64,000 nucleotides of DNA from Rhabdornis inornatus (lineage: Eukaryota > Chordata > Aves > Passeriformes > Rhabdornithidae), in the NCBI GenBank assembly GCA_013397075.1, contig VWZS01000839.1:128413-192412 (forward strand), given 5' to 3'. Both the position numbers and the translations under genes were made by a program. This document shows, one piece after another, positions 1 through 13,490 of this stretch (positions within the stretch are counted from its first letter, which is position 1; each line of letters opens with the position of its first letter). The notes beneath the pieces were generated by a model. That model ran no database searches, had not been told where the DNA came from, and saw only the letters and a list, made by a program, of their open reading frames with translations.

Positions 1-1058
1 AAAATTCTCTTAAGAGAAATATCACTTCCCAATTTGTTCTGCTAAGCAGCAGAGATGTGCAGAGCAAAGCAGAGATCTGCAGATCAGGAGCGTGGTCAGC
101 AGCTTCTCCCAGCAAAGTCAAAGAAACAATAGTTCATATGTGGGAAGAATGCCAGGAAGCCAGAAGTATATTCCCATGTCTGTGTGAAAAATTCTCATAT
201 CATACAACAGTACTAATTAAAAAGTATCTACCGGGTATCACAAATTTGATGCTCCTTATGTAATTAGGAGCTGCATGGGTATAAAAATGTCTCACATTTA
301 AAGGATGAGTAATTATCTAAATTCCTGCAAGTAACTGCAAGACCAAATTCCTCAGCAATCTCTGGGCAGTTGCAGCCTGCTTTGAACATGCCCTGCTCAG
401 GATGATGAAATCAAGGAGGCTTACAGCAACTTTGACTAAAAAAAGCCCAAACAACCCCAACACCCCCAAATAAACAAACAAACAAACAAAAAACCAAAAC
501 CAAAATCTAAACCTAAGAAACCCCCGAGCATTTCTTCAGAGCAGCAGATATGAGAAAATACCACAGCTGTTCAGATCTGCTTTTAGACACAAATCTTCCT
601 GGGGCTGGGAAGGAACCTGGCCCGTTGGGGCTCACTGCTGGCAGTCCCCCGGGGGCTGCACTGAGGTTTGGCTCCTGGGCACCCAGGCACAAGGCAGAGC
701 ACAGAGGCAGGGGCTGGCACTCTGAGCTTCACCTCTCTGCTGCGCCACAGCTCCAGCCCCTCCGCCTGCTTCTCAGGCTTGTTTGGTTTGGTTTTGCTAA
801 GCACTGCTGCTTTCAGTTCCTCTACAATAACGGAGCTTGTGTACAGAAAGGTCATCCTCAGGTCAAGCCAGGATCTTTTATCTTTTTTTTTTTCCAAACC
901 TGGTATGCAGACAAGTCTTATCCTGTAGAGATAAAGTGAATTTAGGCATTTTGGAAAAGATACTGGAAAATGTTAAAAATAATCATTGGACCATAGCTTT
1001 TGAATCCCTTTTTTTTTTTTTTCTGTGAGCATCATTAATGTGTTGTAAATGTGGAATA
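1..1058. other. Non-coding stretch, AT-rich
   Basis: No gene is recognisable. The stretch holds a short AAAC-type simple repeat at about 472-503 and T-runs at 883-893 and 1009-1022. Open frames near 550-940 are short, overlap on both strands and show no family resemblance, so I treat them as chance. The T-run just before the assembly gap may be why the assembly broke there. Confidence 0.6.
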
Positions 1059-1084
1059 NNNNNNNNNNNNNNNNNNNNNNNNNN
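1059..1084. other. Assembly gap (26 Ns)
   Basis: A run of 26 N characters marks an unresolved join. A T-homopolymer ends about 37 bases before it. Its true length may differ from 26. Two isolated single Ns also occur, at 17598 (inside a CR1 copy) and 25181. Confidence 0.99.
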
Positions 1085-3163
1085 ATGCCCAGTGTCCCTG
1101 AAAAGAGCACAATAACATAGCACATCTGGATCAGAATGGGTTTATAAAAAACATTATTAAAATGAACTGACAGGATTAACCGCTATAACTGAAGAAAATA
1201 AAATCCACATTTTCCCACTGAATGTGAGCTGCATTTTTACCATATAGGGAAGTATGTGTCTCTTTTCAGTTGCTAGCAATAATTGATCCAAACAATTCTT
1301 TTCCTGATTTTAACTTCAAGCTAATCAGTGTAACCATTTTCTGTGACAACCCAGAGAGCTCTGTGGTGGTGATGGTTGTTGTTTTGCTAAACATCTCCCT
1401 GTGAAATAGATTTTGGCTGAAGGCAATGTCATGTGTTGTCCCCCCTCCTGTGTCTCATTGTTGTGTATCTAAAGTCTGTGCCCAAGGGCGACTTTTTTCT
1501 CCCTGAATATCTGGATATTTCTCTGGGCAAAGGTATTAAACAATTCCGCTTTGCTGCTGCTATGCCCTGATTAGACAGCTAAAAATTGGGTTATCAATGG
1601 CATGGAGGATTTATTTCAGGTGCTGTGTGCTGTGCTCTCTTGGTCAGTGTGCTCAAGTGTGTTAGGGAAACATCTGTAGACTCAGTCCTGTTTTGATGGA
1701 CACCATGCAAGAACACAACCAGAAAGTGTGCTTGTCCTGTAGGTCTTTGGTTCTGCAGAGGAGGAACAGACTGGAGCTGAAGGGTGCTCTGATGTAAGTT
1801 AAATTTCTCCTAAAAGGGTGAGTATCAGAGCAGCAGTCCCAGAAGGTGTCAAGTTTTCTGGGCCATGTTGCACTGCTGTAAGGCCACTGCTCTGGGAGGG
1901 TGTGGGATTAACTCAGAGAGACCCAAAATACAGTAGCACAGATTACCAGCACCCAGTCTGATGCCCAGCTTGCTGTGGCCAAGCTCACCAGCTGAGAGGA
2001 GGTTCTCACTGAACAAGTGAGAAAAAGTAGGAGATGTAACTTGTGGCAAGACCACTAACCCCTCTCCTTGATCCTACTGGCCCTGTGATGCCTCTCTTTC
2101 CTGGCAGAAGGGGCAATTTTCTAGGGAGCCCACCACCTGTCCCATTCCTCCCAACAGCACACCTTGCAGGCAGCAAAGCAACTGTGCTACAGCCCAGGTC
2201 CACCATGGTAATCCAAAGGAACACCCTGCACAGCAGGAGAGGACATGCTGGTGCTCCAGGAAAGAAACAACCAGAGAAACTGAGAGGATTCTTCTTTCAG
2301 CAAAAGAAGAAAGGTAAATAATTTCACTGATGGACCACCATGCTTTATTTTTTATCTGTTTTTTCTGATTTTAATAATGCCCTGGCTTGTGGAAGATACC
2401 TTCTGTTGTGAAAACTGGAATTAGTGTTAACTTCTGTGGGATCAGGGTTGAACCTCACAGCCACAGCCCATCCATGTGTTCTATCTTCACTTGATCAAAC
2501 CTGGGAGTAGTATAACCAGTCCTGGGACTGCCTGTACATTTCAAAGGAATCTTGAGGGCCCTGAAGGGCCCTAGATACTATGGGATCAGACAATACAGAT
2601 GCAATTGTAATAGATGATCAAGTATGAAGAAGTTTGCATGGCTAAAGTTGGTGAGAGAGCAAAGGGAACTCTTACCAGAATGATGCCAGGAGTCCTGTAG
2701 TTTGAGTGAAGGTAGGGAAGTTGGCTCTTTGGCCATGGTGACTAACTCCTCTCTTTCTGCAGCTGAATTCATGGGGAACAAGGCACACGGAGATAATTTT
2801 CTTTTGGAGACAGCAGGAGAACAGCAGAAGTTTTTTGGCTGTCCAGCTAAAACTCCAACAAGTGTGTCAGACCAGGGCTTAACTGCCGGGGAAGGTCAAT
2901 GGAATACTGTCAGAGTAAGGTAGAAAGGGATGTTTGTGAATATCGTACTGCCATTCCAGCTGTGCCATCTCCCTGGACAGCCATACCACAGTGGGCAAGT
3001 TCTGAGTCATGGACAGGTCCAGCTAACTCCAGGCAGAGCCTGCCAGACCTTGGCATTTAACTGGAAGGTAGAGAAGGCATCTGTCTGCACTGCCAAGCAG
3101 GACAAGGCACCTTTGTTTCCTAGCCATGACCCCCTCAGCCTCAAAAAATGTGGAGAAAATGTA

Positions 3164-3189
3164 AGAAAGAAAATGTGGATTTTCTTTCT
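3164..3189. repeat. Perfect inverted repeat, 11-bp arms
   Basis: The arms at 3164-3174 and 3179-3189 are exact reverse complements separated by the 4-base loop GTGG. The arms are purine-rich (AGAAAGAAAAT) on the left and pyrimidine-rich on the right. No function is evident. A hairpin of this size can arise by chance in AT-rich DNA at this scale. Confidence 0.9.
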
Positions 3190-6100
3190 AGGGAAAGAAA
3201 ATGACAGGGTTATACACATTTACCACCCCTGCCCACTCCCTTCCCCTTTGTTCTCAGCAAATCTTTTGCACTGTTTCATTAGGACAGTATTTGGCTCCTG
3301 CAACATACATGAACACATTCACAAAAGCAGTGAGTCAAAACAACTATCTATCTTCTTTTCCAAGTATCTTGATTTTCTGGATAGCCAGCATATCTGAGCA
3401 CCTGCTTAGACATTGCCAGAATTTGGCATGGGAGTGTAAAATGATGGATCCTTTCTATATCTCTGGGATTCTTTACAAAGTGCAAGGAATCTGTGCAAAA
3501 TGAGATCATCCAGCCAAAGAGAGTGTGAGAGACAGCTGAAATGAAAAATATATACCTGCACCAGGCAATTCAGCAGCAAATAATGAACAATTACCTCTCT
3601 GCTCAGTGATTATCTGTGGCTGGTGTGATGCCTAAGAGAAAAAGGGGAGTATTCCCTTCTGCAAGTTGTTGGTAGCCCCTGCAGTCCACAGACAAGGCAA
3701 GAAGCAAAAAAACCGTTGCTGTCCTAGACAACAGAAAGGTTTCCCTTGGGCCAGCTGTCGTTGTAAAAGGACCAGGATAGCTTTGGTTTGCTAAATTCCA
3801 GGCACCAACAAACATGTATAGCAGGTTTGCAATGTAAAACACTGAAAAAATATTCAGTGAGCCGAAAGTCTAGATGTCTCTGGTGTAAGCACCTGAATTA
3901 AGTAGAGCTGCATGGGGGGAGGGTGGAGGCTGTGGATTTCATCAGTCTGAGAGATCTCTTTGAAACTCTCAGATTTTCATCATAGAAAAAAGGAACATCT
4001 GGACATATTGTGCAAGGGCCACATTCTGCTTTCAGTCATGTTGAGGCAAACCCAGAGCTGTCCCAATGGGACAATTCAAGATTTACCCCAGGATAAACAA
4101 GCACAGGATCTGTCACCATATTTTTGACTTTGTTCTCTAAGCTTGACCTATTTATGCCCTGTGTGCACTCATTTTCTGAATTATCCTCTTCTTAAATGAG
4201 ACACAGAAACAGGTGAGAAAATCTAAGAAGTCTCCAGTTTTTCATTCAATCGAGTTTTTTGAAATTCTTAGCATTCTCCAAAAACCTATGTCACCCTTTC
4301 TGAACTTCTTTTCTCCCCTTGGCCACCTGTAAATTACTATTGCTACCTTCCTATTCCTCTACATTGTGTAGTCTTCTTTATTTTCTACTTCCACTAAACA
4401 AGAGTGAACAACTGAGAATCTTGTTGTTGTTTTTATTTTCCCACTGGCTCCAAGGACCTCAGCTAAGAAAACAAAACAAGACAGCTTGCTCAGGGCCATG
4501 CTGGGAATTGTACTTTTCAACTGTCTCCACTGCATGCCTCTGACACTCCACTAACCATGAAGAGCTGAGGGAACAGGAAGACACTGTCAAATGCAGCAGT
4601 TTGATTTATCTCTAATTCATCTTAATTCCTCTTCTTACTCTATGATTAAACCTTTGATTCTATCATCTTTTGGACAGAGCCAAATTTGAAGCTGCAATTT
4701 TTTGAGTTGAAAAGGAATCTCAGGAGTAAGACTCACAAGCAGGGCATGATTTTTGGGTTTTGCATGGGATTTACTCTTGACACCTGAGGAAGTTCAACTT
4801 CTTTCAGCAGGGTAGCTCAAACACTTTGTGAAGCCAACGTCTCTGTGAAAGTATTCTAAAAAGAAAGGAACGAAAATAGGCATAGATACAGCTTTGCATC
4901 CTGAGATACTCGGCAGCAGGAGACAGCCCAGCTCCATCCCGGGTGCTGCATGTGGGTGTTGCCTGCTGTGTCTTGTTGTGACATACAGGGGCTCAGGTTG
5001 TGCCTGCTCCGCTTTTCCTTCTTGAATGGCTAGTGTATTAGTCACCTAAACCTTTTTTTCTAATGGTAGTATTTATAATGGGGAAAATGGAGTATTCACT
5101 GCAGAAGTCCGTGGAAAAGTGTCTGCAAGGAATATGGGCAGCAGGCTTTCCTACCTGTCCTTGCCTTTCCTCCCACTCTCTGCACTGCTTTACCATGAGG
5201 CACCTGGGAGCTTGTAACATATTGTGCTTGAAGTCATGGCAATTCTAAGATAGCTGGCTATTTTCCTGAGAAAGTAATGTTCTCGCCCTGGTAGACAAGA
5301 AAAAGCATCTTCATACAGACATTTCCCGATGCTTCTCTTTGCCAAAGCTAGAACAATGAAGCAGAAGTCAATGCTCAACTAGCCTTGGCATAAGGACAGT
5401 CTGATGCATATAATGCATATAATTTTAAAAAGTTAGCACAAAGAAATCGTTGTTATTTTGCTTAAACTGAGCTCAACTCAGTAGCTAATCAAGTACAGAC
5501 TTTTTCCATGGTTATATGCAGTTTTCAAATTCCTATAACACAAACTGTTTTAGAGGATAAGTTAAATACAGAATGCATTGAGTTTGGTAGAGAAAGTTTA
5601 AAGGTCTGCATTTTCCCACCAAAGCTATTTCATATCAGCTACAGAGTGGGGGTGTGTGTGTGGAGGGGTTATGACCTCTTTTATTTTTACAACCATTGCC
5701 ATGATTTCATAATACTGGCAGCAGTCACTTCAAGCGAGGGACTAGACTTTATTACTATAATTATATGCTAGTATGTGGGCATAAAACAGAAAAACTTTTC
5801 TATAGACAAATGTCAGTAGCAAAATCCTTTTGTCCAACAAGCAGTCCCTTAGCAGTGTTATGAATATTATATTAACCTCAATAAAAGCTATGCCAGAAAT
5901 GTCTACTGTACATGGTGCAAGTCCTGTGTTCTTAGGCAGCTTTGTTCTGAGAAATCAACAGCACTGAGAGCATGCAGCACCTTTTCTTTGCAAAGCATGT
6001 CAGAGATGTTCACTCATTAATCACAATGGTCCATTGTGAGAGGTAGTTAACACCATCTGAAACGGGGGAAAAACAGGCAGGGAGGGTTCAGTTGCTGTGG

Positions 6101-9100
6101 GTTTGTGCCGATAGTGTGGTAAGGATGCAGGACAATACAAAGTGAGCCACAGGGCTCCAGCCAGCTCAGCCGCCATGAGGATGCTGAGTTTCTGGGAGGC
6201 ACAAAAAAGAAGGATGTATCCTGTCGGGAAGATGAGGCACTGAGCCCCATCCCCACCGTCCCCAGACAAACCCCTTGTGCTGGCAGGGCAGATCCCACCT
6301 ACATGGGAGTGCCATCAGCAAAGATGAAGGGGTTGAGGAATCAGAGAAGACAAGAGCTTTGTTGAGGTCCATCACTCTTCTTCAGCAGCTTCTAAGGCCT
6401 TTCAGTCCAGCTATGAGAGTTGCAGAGCCATGGGTTTACCACCCACCTAAGCCTGACTGGTGTGAAGCCTGGGCTTTTGATGATGCATGAAAATAGAGTG
6501 TAGCCTGGGTAGTTCACAGCCTGGGTTGGGAGATCAGGGCCTGTGCAAGATGGTCCCTGCAGCACAGAGAGAGCTGGGAGAGGTGGCAGCAGCTAACCTC
6601 CAAATGTGAGAACACTAAAGGGAAAAAAATTTAGCCTGAGCAAAAGCTGACTTTGCAATCTGAAGTGATTTAGACTTGATGACTCTACTCTCATGAATCT
6701 GCACCACTCTTTGGCAGAATAGGACTGACTGCTGGTGAAGCAAGGGCCTCAGCAAGGGACTGGTTCCCTTAGCAAAGGCTAAGCAGGAGTCATTAGCAAT
6801 TCAGCAAACAGAATCACTTGACTGAAAAAAAAGGATATAAACCATAACAAATTATTGATCCTGATTTTTTTTTCACATTTCCAATAACCCTTTTTGGTTA
6901 GGTGGTAGAGGAATACAGAGTAGTATATCCATCTTTGAGGCATTTTAGTGGTTTTTTCTCCAGTGTCTCTTTCCAGCTGCATTAAATTTTCCATCAGTGA
7001 ATTATATAAATAACAGTTTTGTCTCATGTTAGCTGGAATTAGTAAAATTACTTTTTGTGAATATTTTACAATAACATTTTGAGTATTTTATTTGTCAATT
7101 ATCTGATTTTGATGGGTAAGAAAATGGTATTTGCCTGATAGCACGTGGAAGCAGTATTGATGTATGGCTGAATAACAAACTGTTATTATTAACCATTTGT
7201 TATCAGTCTTATAAACCATGCAGTGTGGTTAACGTGTTTCTGCTTGACTGAGACATTTCCATTGCACAAATAGTGTGAAGAATTTACACCTAAAGGCCTG
7301 ATTCTGCTGCTTTTCAGTCATACTTACTCTCTTTTCAGTATGGTGGAGCTGGTATTGACAGGTGTTGACAATCCTGTAGCAATGTTGAAACTCGAATCAA
7401 AGAGTAAAACTACCACATGCAAAAGTCACACCCTCAAAAGTGTGTGAGGATAACCAAAGCTGATGTAGTTTGCTTCTGACACCAGGTAAATTTAGGAGTA
7501 GTTTTAATGTGTGGCATGTTCATGATTGAAAATAAAAAGGTGGTCAGTAATGACTACCAAAAGGGATGGCCAAACACAACGTAGGACAACCCAGTGCTCA
7601 TGCAAGAGTGAATTCCCAATCTACTCATTCCACAAATATTTTAGGCATTGCTTCCCTCACCTGGCACAGTTTCTCTTCCAGGTGCAGTGTTCATCTTCAC
7701 AAGGATCAATGATAAGCCTTATTCTGTCTGTAAAAGATCTTTGCTTCTCATTCAGCAAGATTAATGAGCAAAGACTGCCAGTGGTCTGTGAGATCACAGC
7801 TGGGTTGTTGGTTTCAAGTACGCAACACTAAGGAGAAAAGGTAGAAGATAATTTTATTGCACTGATGTTCTGATAATTATTATTCTCAACTCCCACCCAA
7901 CTAGTCTGTCTCATGGCACATAGACAAAAATAAACAGAAACTAATTTGATCTCTCTTTTCATACATGGAGCCATAATAGGATTAGTAGAACACCAGCATT
8001 AGGGCTGGTCTGAGGGTCTATATAGCCATCCCACACTGCCTAGTCCCTGGCTAGAAAACGGGAATATATTTGGGAGAAGCCAAGACATCAAAGCATGTGC
8101 CCAAATAAGCAATCATTAGACATAGTCTTAAGATTAGGACTTACATTGGTCATTTTTTTTTTCTGTTGAAAGAATAGGAAAGAATAACTCAAGTCATAGA
8201 CCTTGTTCAGCAACTGAAACATCTGAGTTTGGCTAAGCATAAAAGCTATCCACCTCTGAATTACTCTGACAGTGTGCACAAAAGAGCAAAGGAGGGAAGA
8301 ACTATACTGCTGTGTCAGCAAGGGGAATAATAGGGATTTTTACCCTTGCACTGGAAGTACAGCGACTGAAGAATGGACACAGCTTCTTGTTTTAATGTTC
8401 TTGGCTTGGTTTTGGTGAACCACTCCACCATTGTGTGTGAACCCTTTGCAAACCATGAGCCATGTACTGGCAAGAGCCAAACACACACTGGTTCTCACAT
8501 ATGGAGTGAGTGCTGGGGCTGGGCAGGGAGGCAGGTCCTGGGTGCAGCCACAGGCAGAAGAGCAGAAGAATCACCAGGGAAAAACAAACCATATATCTCA
8601 AAATGTATCAAAAATAGATCAAAATCCTAGTGACATATCAATTCCCCCAGACAGTTTAGAGGATTTCCTAATAGTTGTCTTGAACCCAGAAGATTGGCAC
8701 TCACTGATAAAAATTTAATATTAAGCATTAATATTTTTATTAATTTATTAATAAATTTTATTTATCAATATTGTATTTACTACTGTGGCTACCTGAAATT
8801 TTCTTTGATCATCCCTTTTTCCTCCTAGATGGTTCATTTCCTTTCCTAAGAAGTAAACACACCACAACATGAAAATATCCCTCACTGCCAGAAGTCTGTT
8901 TTCTGCTATGTTTCTGTGCTCCCAGTGAGCTTCAGTTTCCAGGTCCAATGTGGCAGCTCAGGGACAAAGTCTGTAGTTTCCCAATACTGAGAGGAAATAT
9001 TTGTGTGTGAAGTTTACAATTTGTGCTCACGATTTATAAGAAAAAAATTAAATCCCATACAATTGTGCAATGCAGTTTGTAATAACATCATGCTTTGCAG

Positions 9101-9480
9101 AAACTGTTTATTACTTGTCTATTTTTAAAGTTATGTGGAGTGGGGGAAACCAACATACCTCATGTGGGCCACTCCTCTAATTGGGTGTGCTGGATCCCAA
9201 AGGGGACCATTTACATGTGCAGCTGCTGGTAGATATGCTAAAATTAGACTAAATAAAAAATAGCAGCTGCATGGGTAGAAATGAATGAAAGCTGATTCAC
9301 AGATGAGAGGCAGCTTGGGGGACTCAGGCATTGCAGCTAGATTTGACACAAAGACTGGTCCAGTGTAAGATCTCCGTGCTTACAAAGACACAATAGACCA
9401 AAATGGCAAGCCAAAACTATGTTCAGCTCAACCCCACTTCTGGGGAAACCCTTTCACCGCCCTGGACTTCTTTTTCCTCC

Positions 9481-9501
9481 TTTTTTTTTTTTTTTTTTTT
9501 T
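9481..9501. repeat. Poly-T homopolymer (21 bases)
   Basis: Uninterrupted run of 21 T, preceded by a pyrimidine-rich lead-in. On the minus strand this is a poly-A run, but the sequence on its upstream side shows no recognisable processed gene or SINE, so I call it a simple homopolymer. Confidence 0.9.
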
Positions 9502-12500
9502 GTGCTTAAACATGTGGTACAATGTCTCATTATGTAGGAACACGCTTTCCTTTAACATGTCTGTCTTCTTCTGTCCCCTCAGCCTCCCCCTCAGACTTTC
9601 TTTGGACAACCACACTCATTGTGGCCAATGCCAAAAAAAAGCCCACTCTCTTCTTGTGTCCAGTCTCATACTCCCTGCTAACTCCATGCCAAGACATTGA
9701 CAGAGTGCAGGATCTTTCTCAGCAGCAATGTCAGGTTGTTTTTTGTAGGATTCCCTTTCAAAATGCTAGTGCAGTGGAACTTCATGACCTCTTCTACCAG
9801 CAGCTCCATCTTGCATTGCCCCATGCATTATATTCAGATAAAAGGATATATTGTGGGATTTAAGGCTCAGTCTGTGTTTCTGGGAGGAGAGCACAGAAGG
9901 GGCAGACTGCACAGGCTGTGCTTTCTGAACAGTCAAACTGGTTTTCCCTCGGCAGAAAATACAAAAAACTCTAACTGGTTTTCAAAGGAAATCTCAGCAA
10001 AATTGCTTCCAGCCACATTTGATTAAAAGGACTCTCTCTTGTCATGAAGAGTGCGACTGTCCTGTTCATGGAAAAACAGTATTATATAGGTTGTACAGGG
10101 ATTCCAGTGTGGTGTGTTGGAGAAATTAATACAACCACACAGAGTCAGTGAAGACCTTCATGTCAGGCTGTTCACTCCATGCTACTCTGCTTTCCAGGAA
10201 GGCTTTTTAGTTTGGACTCCTCACAAGCACAGTGCCCTGGGGCAGTCCCACAGGCCCTCAGCACTCCGAAAGTGTGACACAGATCTTTTATTCCCAGATA
10301 ACAGAGAGCACATGCACAAAAGCAGACTGATGTCAACTCTCAGGCAGCTTCGCTTCCACACTTGTGCAAAGTGGAAGAGCGTCTTTGCCACCTTGTGAGG
10401 GCTCAGCTATCTTCTTCTCTTCACCTCCTAGCTGCTTCCACTCCCAGGTCCTACTGGGACATTGCCTGGCAGCCACATCACCTCTGCTAGACTGCTCCAG
10501 CAACAGCTCTTACCGTTTGGCCTGTGCAGGACTGTGCCAACTACCCACTAACACATATCCTAACTCCTGCTTGAACTAAAAGGATCAAAAAGCACGGCAG
10601 AGGTTACCAACAAGTTAACTTGCATTCACCTTCAAACAGCATTTCTGAGCAGATCCTTCCCTCACACTCCTCTGCACATCCATTCCTTGCCCCAGGGTAA
10701 TTTCCAGCAGAGCCTTGCAGCTGCCTGGCAGCCACTCTGCCTCTGCAGTGCAGCTGGGTCCCCAGATCAAATTCAGAGCCTTACAGGACAGAGTACTCCT
10801 ATTGGTAAAGGGCCCACCTCTGTAGCTGAGGTAGTAGGGCTTGGACTTCCTCATTCACTGCGAAAAGTCTTGAGAGTCATCTCCTAAACTCTACAGATTC
10901 ATCCTCACTCTTTATAAAATTCTTGGATTTAATCTTATTTTCAGATTTTGGGTCCAGCTTCAGCCAGAAGGTAGGACAAAGCCTTACTGCCCTCCATGCT
11001 TTGCTGCTTGTGCTTGCTCCCTGGGAAAACAGCAAACATATAATAAACCTCCCTGGACTGAAGATGGAGGTGAACTCACATCTCCTATTTGAGGAACTAT
11101 TAAATTAGAGAAGGAACAATTATTGGCTGCATATAGAAGGGTCTGCCCAATGTGCATCAGATCTGGACACATAATGGGCAGAGTTTGATGTAACTTGGGA
11201 CTGTTCTGCCAAAAAACAGAGGCAACTATATTTATGAAGAGGAACTTTTGGAACTGCAATTTTGGTATGAGGCATCACAATTGCACTTAAGCCTTCCTTT
11301 AGACAAGTCCTTTCCTTGCTGAGGCTTAAGTGTCCTGTTTAATGGTCAATGACCTTGGATGCCAAAGCAGCAGAGTGGGGGCCCTGAGAGCTCTCGGTCT
11401 TGGCCAGTTGTAAACCATGCTGCAAACCTGTTTGGTAGCCCTTGTGTGAATGGGGCCTTTGTTAGCAACTGATGAGTAGGATGTTCAGAGAACTTGGGAA
11501 AGTATGCTTGGCAAGTAAACTCACCTAACTAATAATAAAAATACTCTTCAAATTTGCCAGGCTTCTTTGCCTCAGGCAGGAACAATAAAGTCAATGAATT
11601 GTTTAATGTGAGGAAATAACAAGAGAGGGAAGAAAAAAAAGCATACTGTTCCTCATTGCTGTTTTGGAATTTCTCTTGTGTAGATCCTCTTCTGGATTGA
11701 TGATAAAAGCTTTTGGCATGCATCCCACAGAGAAATCAAGAAGGATAACAGAAATATGTGATTCTGTTGAGAGTTATAGCACACCTAAGCATACGGATGG
11801 ACTCCCTGATCTAAGGCATTTTTCATTTGTAGTTGTGATCCTCTATCTGGCAGGCACATATTTGATTTTGAATGTCTTAACAAGCCAGAGTACTTTCATG
11901 GGAACACTCACAATGACATAGAGAGCTGTTTTAAACTGCAATCCTCCTCCACAAGAGGCCCAGAGGAGGCACTAATTAATGGGATGGGTGTAGCACATAC
12001 CTGCCTCTGGTGGGAAAGAACTGAGCCTGAGAACTGCATCTCTGCATATCCAACCAATACATTCTCCTCCCTGTAAAGCCAGAAGGCAGAAAATAATTTT
12101 AACTCTTAAGAAGAGGCATAATCCCTGTATACAAGGCAGGAACTTGATGTAGAAATTGTCCTTCTTGTGACCTGGACAACACTTCCACCATTTTCCCATC
12201 ACTCTTCACTCTGACCTCTCAATTTAAGACACAGCAGCCCTGAGCATTTTTAGGAGGCAGACATATACTAAGAGCTTGCAGAGTAAAGCGAGTAATAAAC
12301 TTGTTAGGTACTAATCTTGTGCTTTGGGAAGACTTCTTTAATTCTTGAGCTCTGCATCTTAAATGACTCTTTATATAACTTGCTATGTATTTTGTGGCTT
12401 TTCCTAGATAGTATATTGGTAATCTTGGCTTGAATGAGAAGAACAGATTTCTACGCAGTAGTCTGAAATTCCTAGTTAAATACCAATAGGTTTTTTCTTA

Positions 12501-13034
12501 TAATAGCAAAGAAACAGACAAAGGAGAGAGATTGTTAGCTAGGCCTACTTTTGATTGTGGTAGAAAGATCCCAAAGATGAACTTTCCTTTTTCTTACTCT
12601 ATAAGCTGTTCATTGGGATGTGGGAGGAATGGCATTTTCTGCAATGCCCAGTAGTGCACTATCATGCCAGATTGTTAAAATGTGGAGTAAGAGCACACTG
12701 CTCCATGCTGGAAAAAGCCAGAGACTGGTTCCTGTGTTGCTGGTTATTTCTGAGATTAAAGATCTCAGCAACACTTAGGTCTGGACAGTGCTAAAGGAGG
12801 AGGAGCAGAATATGCAATGTGACAGAGTCTCATGGTACAGCAGTCACACTGCTAAGCATCCTAAAGCTACCACAGGTTTCCAGTCCCAAGGGTTAACTTC
12901 ATCAGAATACCACATTTTAAACCACAGAAATATGGTCTTTAATTAGGAAAACACAGACTTGATGTGTGATACAGAGTAAAACACCCCTCCACACTTTGCA
13001 GAGAGTCAAGACCCACTTCAGATGCAGCAATTTT

Positions 13035-13490
13035 CACAGAATTACAGAATCACAGAATTAACTGCTTTGGAAAAGACCTTTGAGATCATCAAGTCCAACC
13101 TATGACCTAAAAGCACCTCATGAACTAAACTATGGCACTGAGTGCCATGCCCAGTCTTTTTTTAAACACCTCTAGGGAGAGTGACTCCACCACCTCCCTA
13201 GGCAAATGGTTCTAGTGCCCAACCCCTCTTTCTGTGAGAAATTTTTTCCTAATGTCTAACCTAAATTTCTCCTGATGCATCTTAACACTGTGTCCTCTCG
13301 TCCTGTCACTGGTTGTCTTGGAGAAAAGACTGACTTCCACTTGGCTACAGCCTCCTTTCAGGCAGTTGTAGAGGGTGACAGCCTCCCCTAAGCCTCCTTT
13401 TTTTCCAGGCTAAACACCCCCAAATCCCTCAGCCATTCTTCATAGAGCTTGTGTTCCAGGCTCTTCACGAGCCTTGTTGCCCTCCTTTTT
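13035..13490 (-). mobile_element. CR1 non-LTR retrotransposon, 5'-truncated 3' fragment
   Basis: The left end begins with repeated CACAGAAT units, which is the reverse complement of the short tandem tail (ATTCTGTG-like) that ends CR1 elements. The element therefore lies on the minus strand with its 3' end at the left. Inward it carries the familiar CR1 3' block: a segment about assigning small lots of bases across 13090-13480 that includes GACTCCACCACCTCCCTAGG and CCTCTCGTCCTGTCACT. About 455 bp survive. The copy stops at a T-run near 13482-13494, so the reverse-transcriptase region is missing. It is non-autonomous and contains no intact frame. The family assignment is from recognised consensus segments, not from a search. 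Confidence 0.93.

Larger units (their letters stand above)
1085..13034. other. Non-coding stretch, unique-looking DNA
   Basis: I see no gene or recognisable transposon in this 12 kb. Open frames up to 155 codons (2930-3397) exist on both strands but lack codon bias, domains or splice context. Small landmarks are a perfect 11-bp inverted repeat at 3164-3189, a short GT run near 5650, an AT-only segment around 8715-8770 and a 21-base T homopolymer at 9481-9501. Confidence 0.55.

Noticed and set aside
2930..3397. 155-codon open frame, plus strand
   Set aside because: It overlaps open frames on the opposite strand and in another plus frame, has no recognisable domain, and even includes the hairpin at 3164-3189. 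I take it as chance.
10826..10837. TGAGGTAGTAGG, identical to the first 12 bases of let-7
   Set aside because: The match ends after 12 bases (GCTTGG follows instead of the let-7 continuation) and there is no complementary arm downstream, so no let-7 hairpin is possible.
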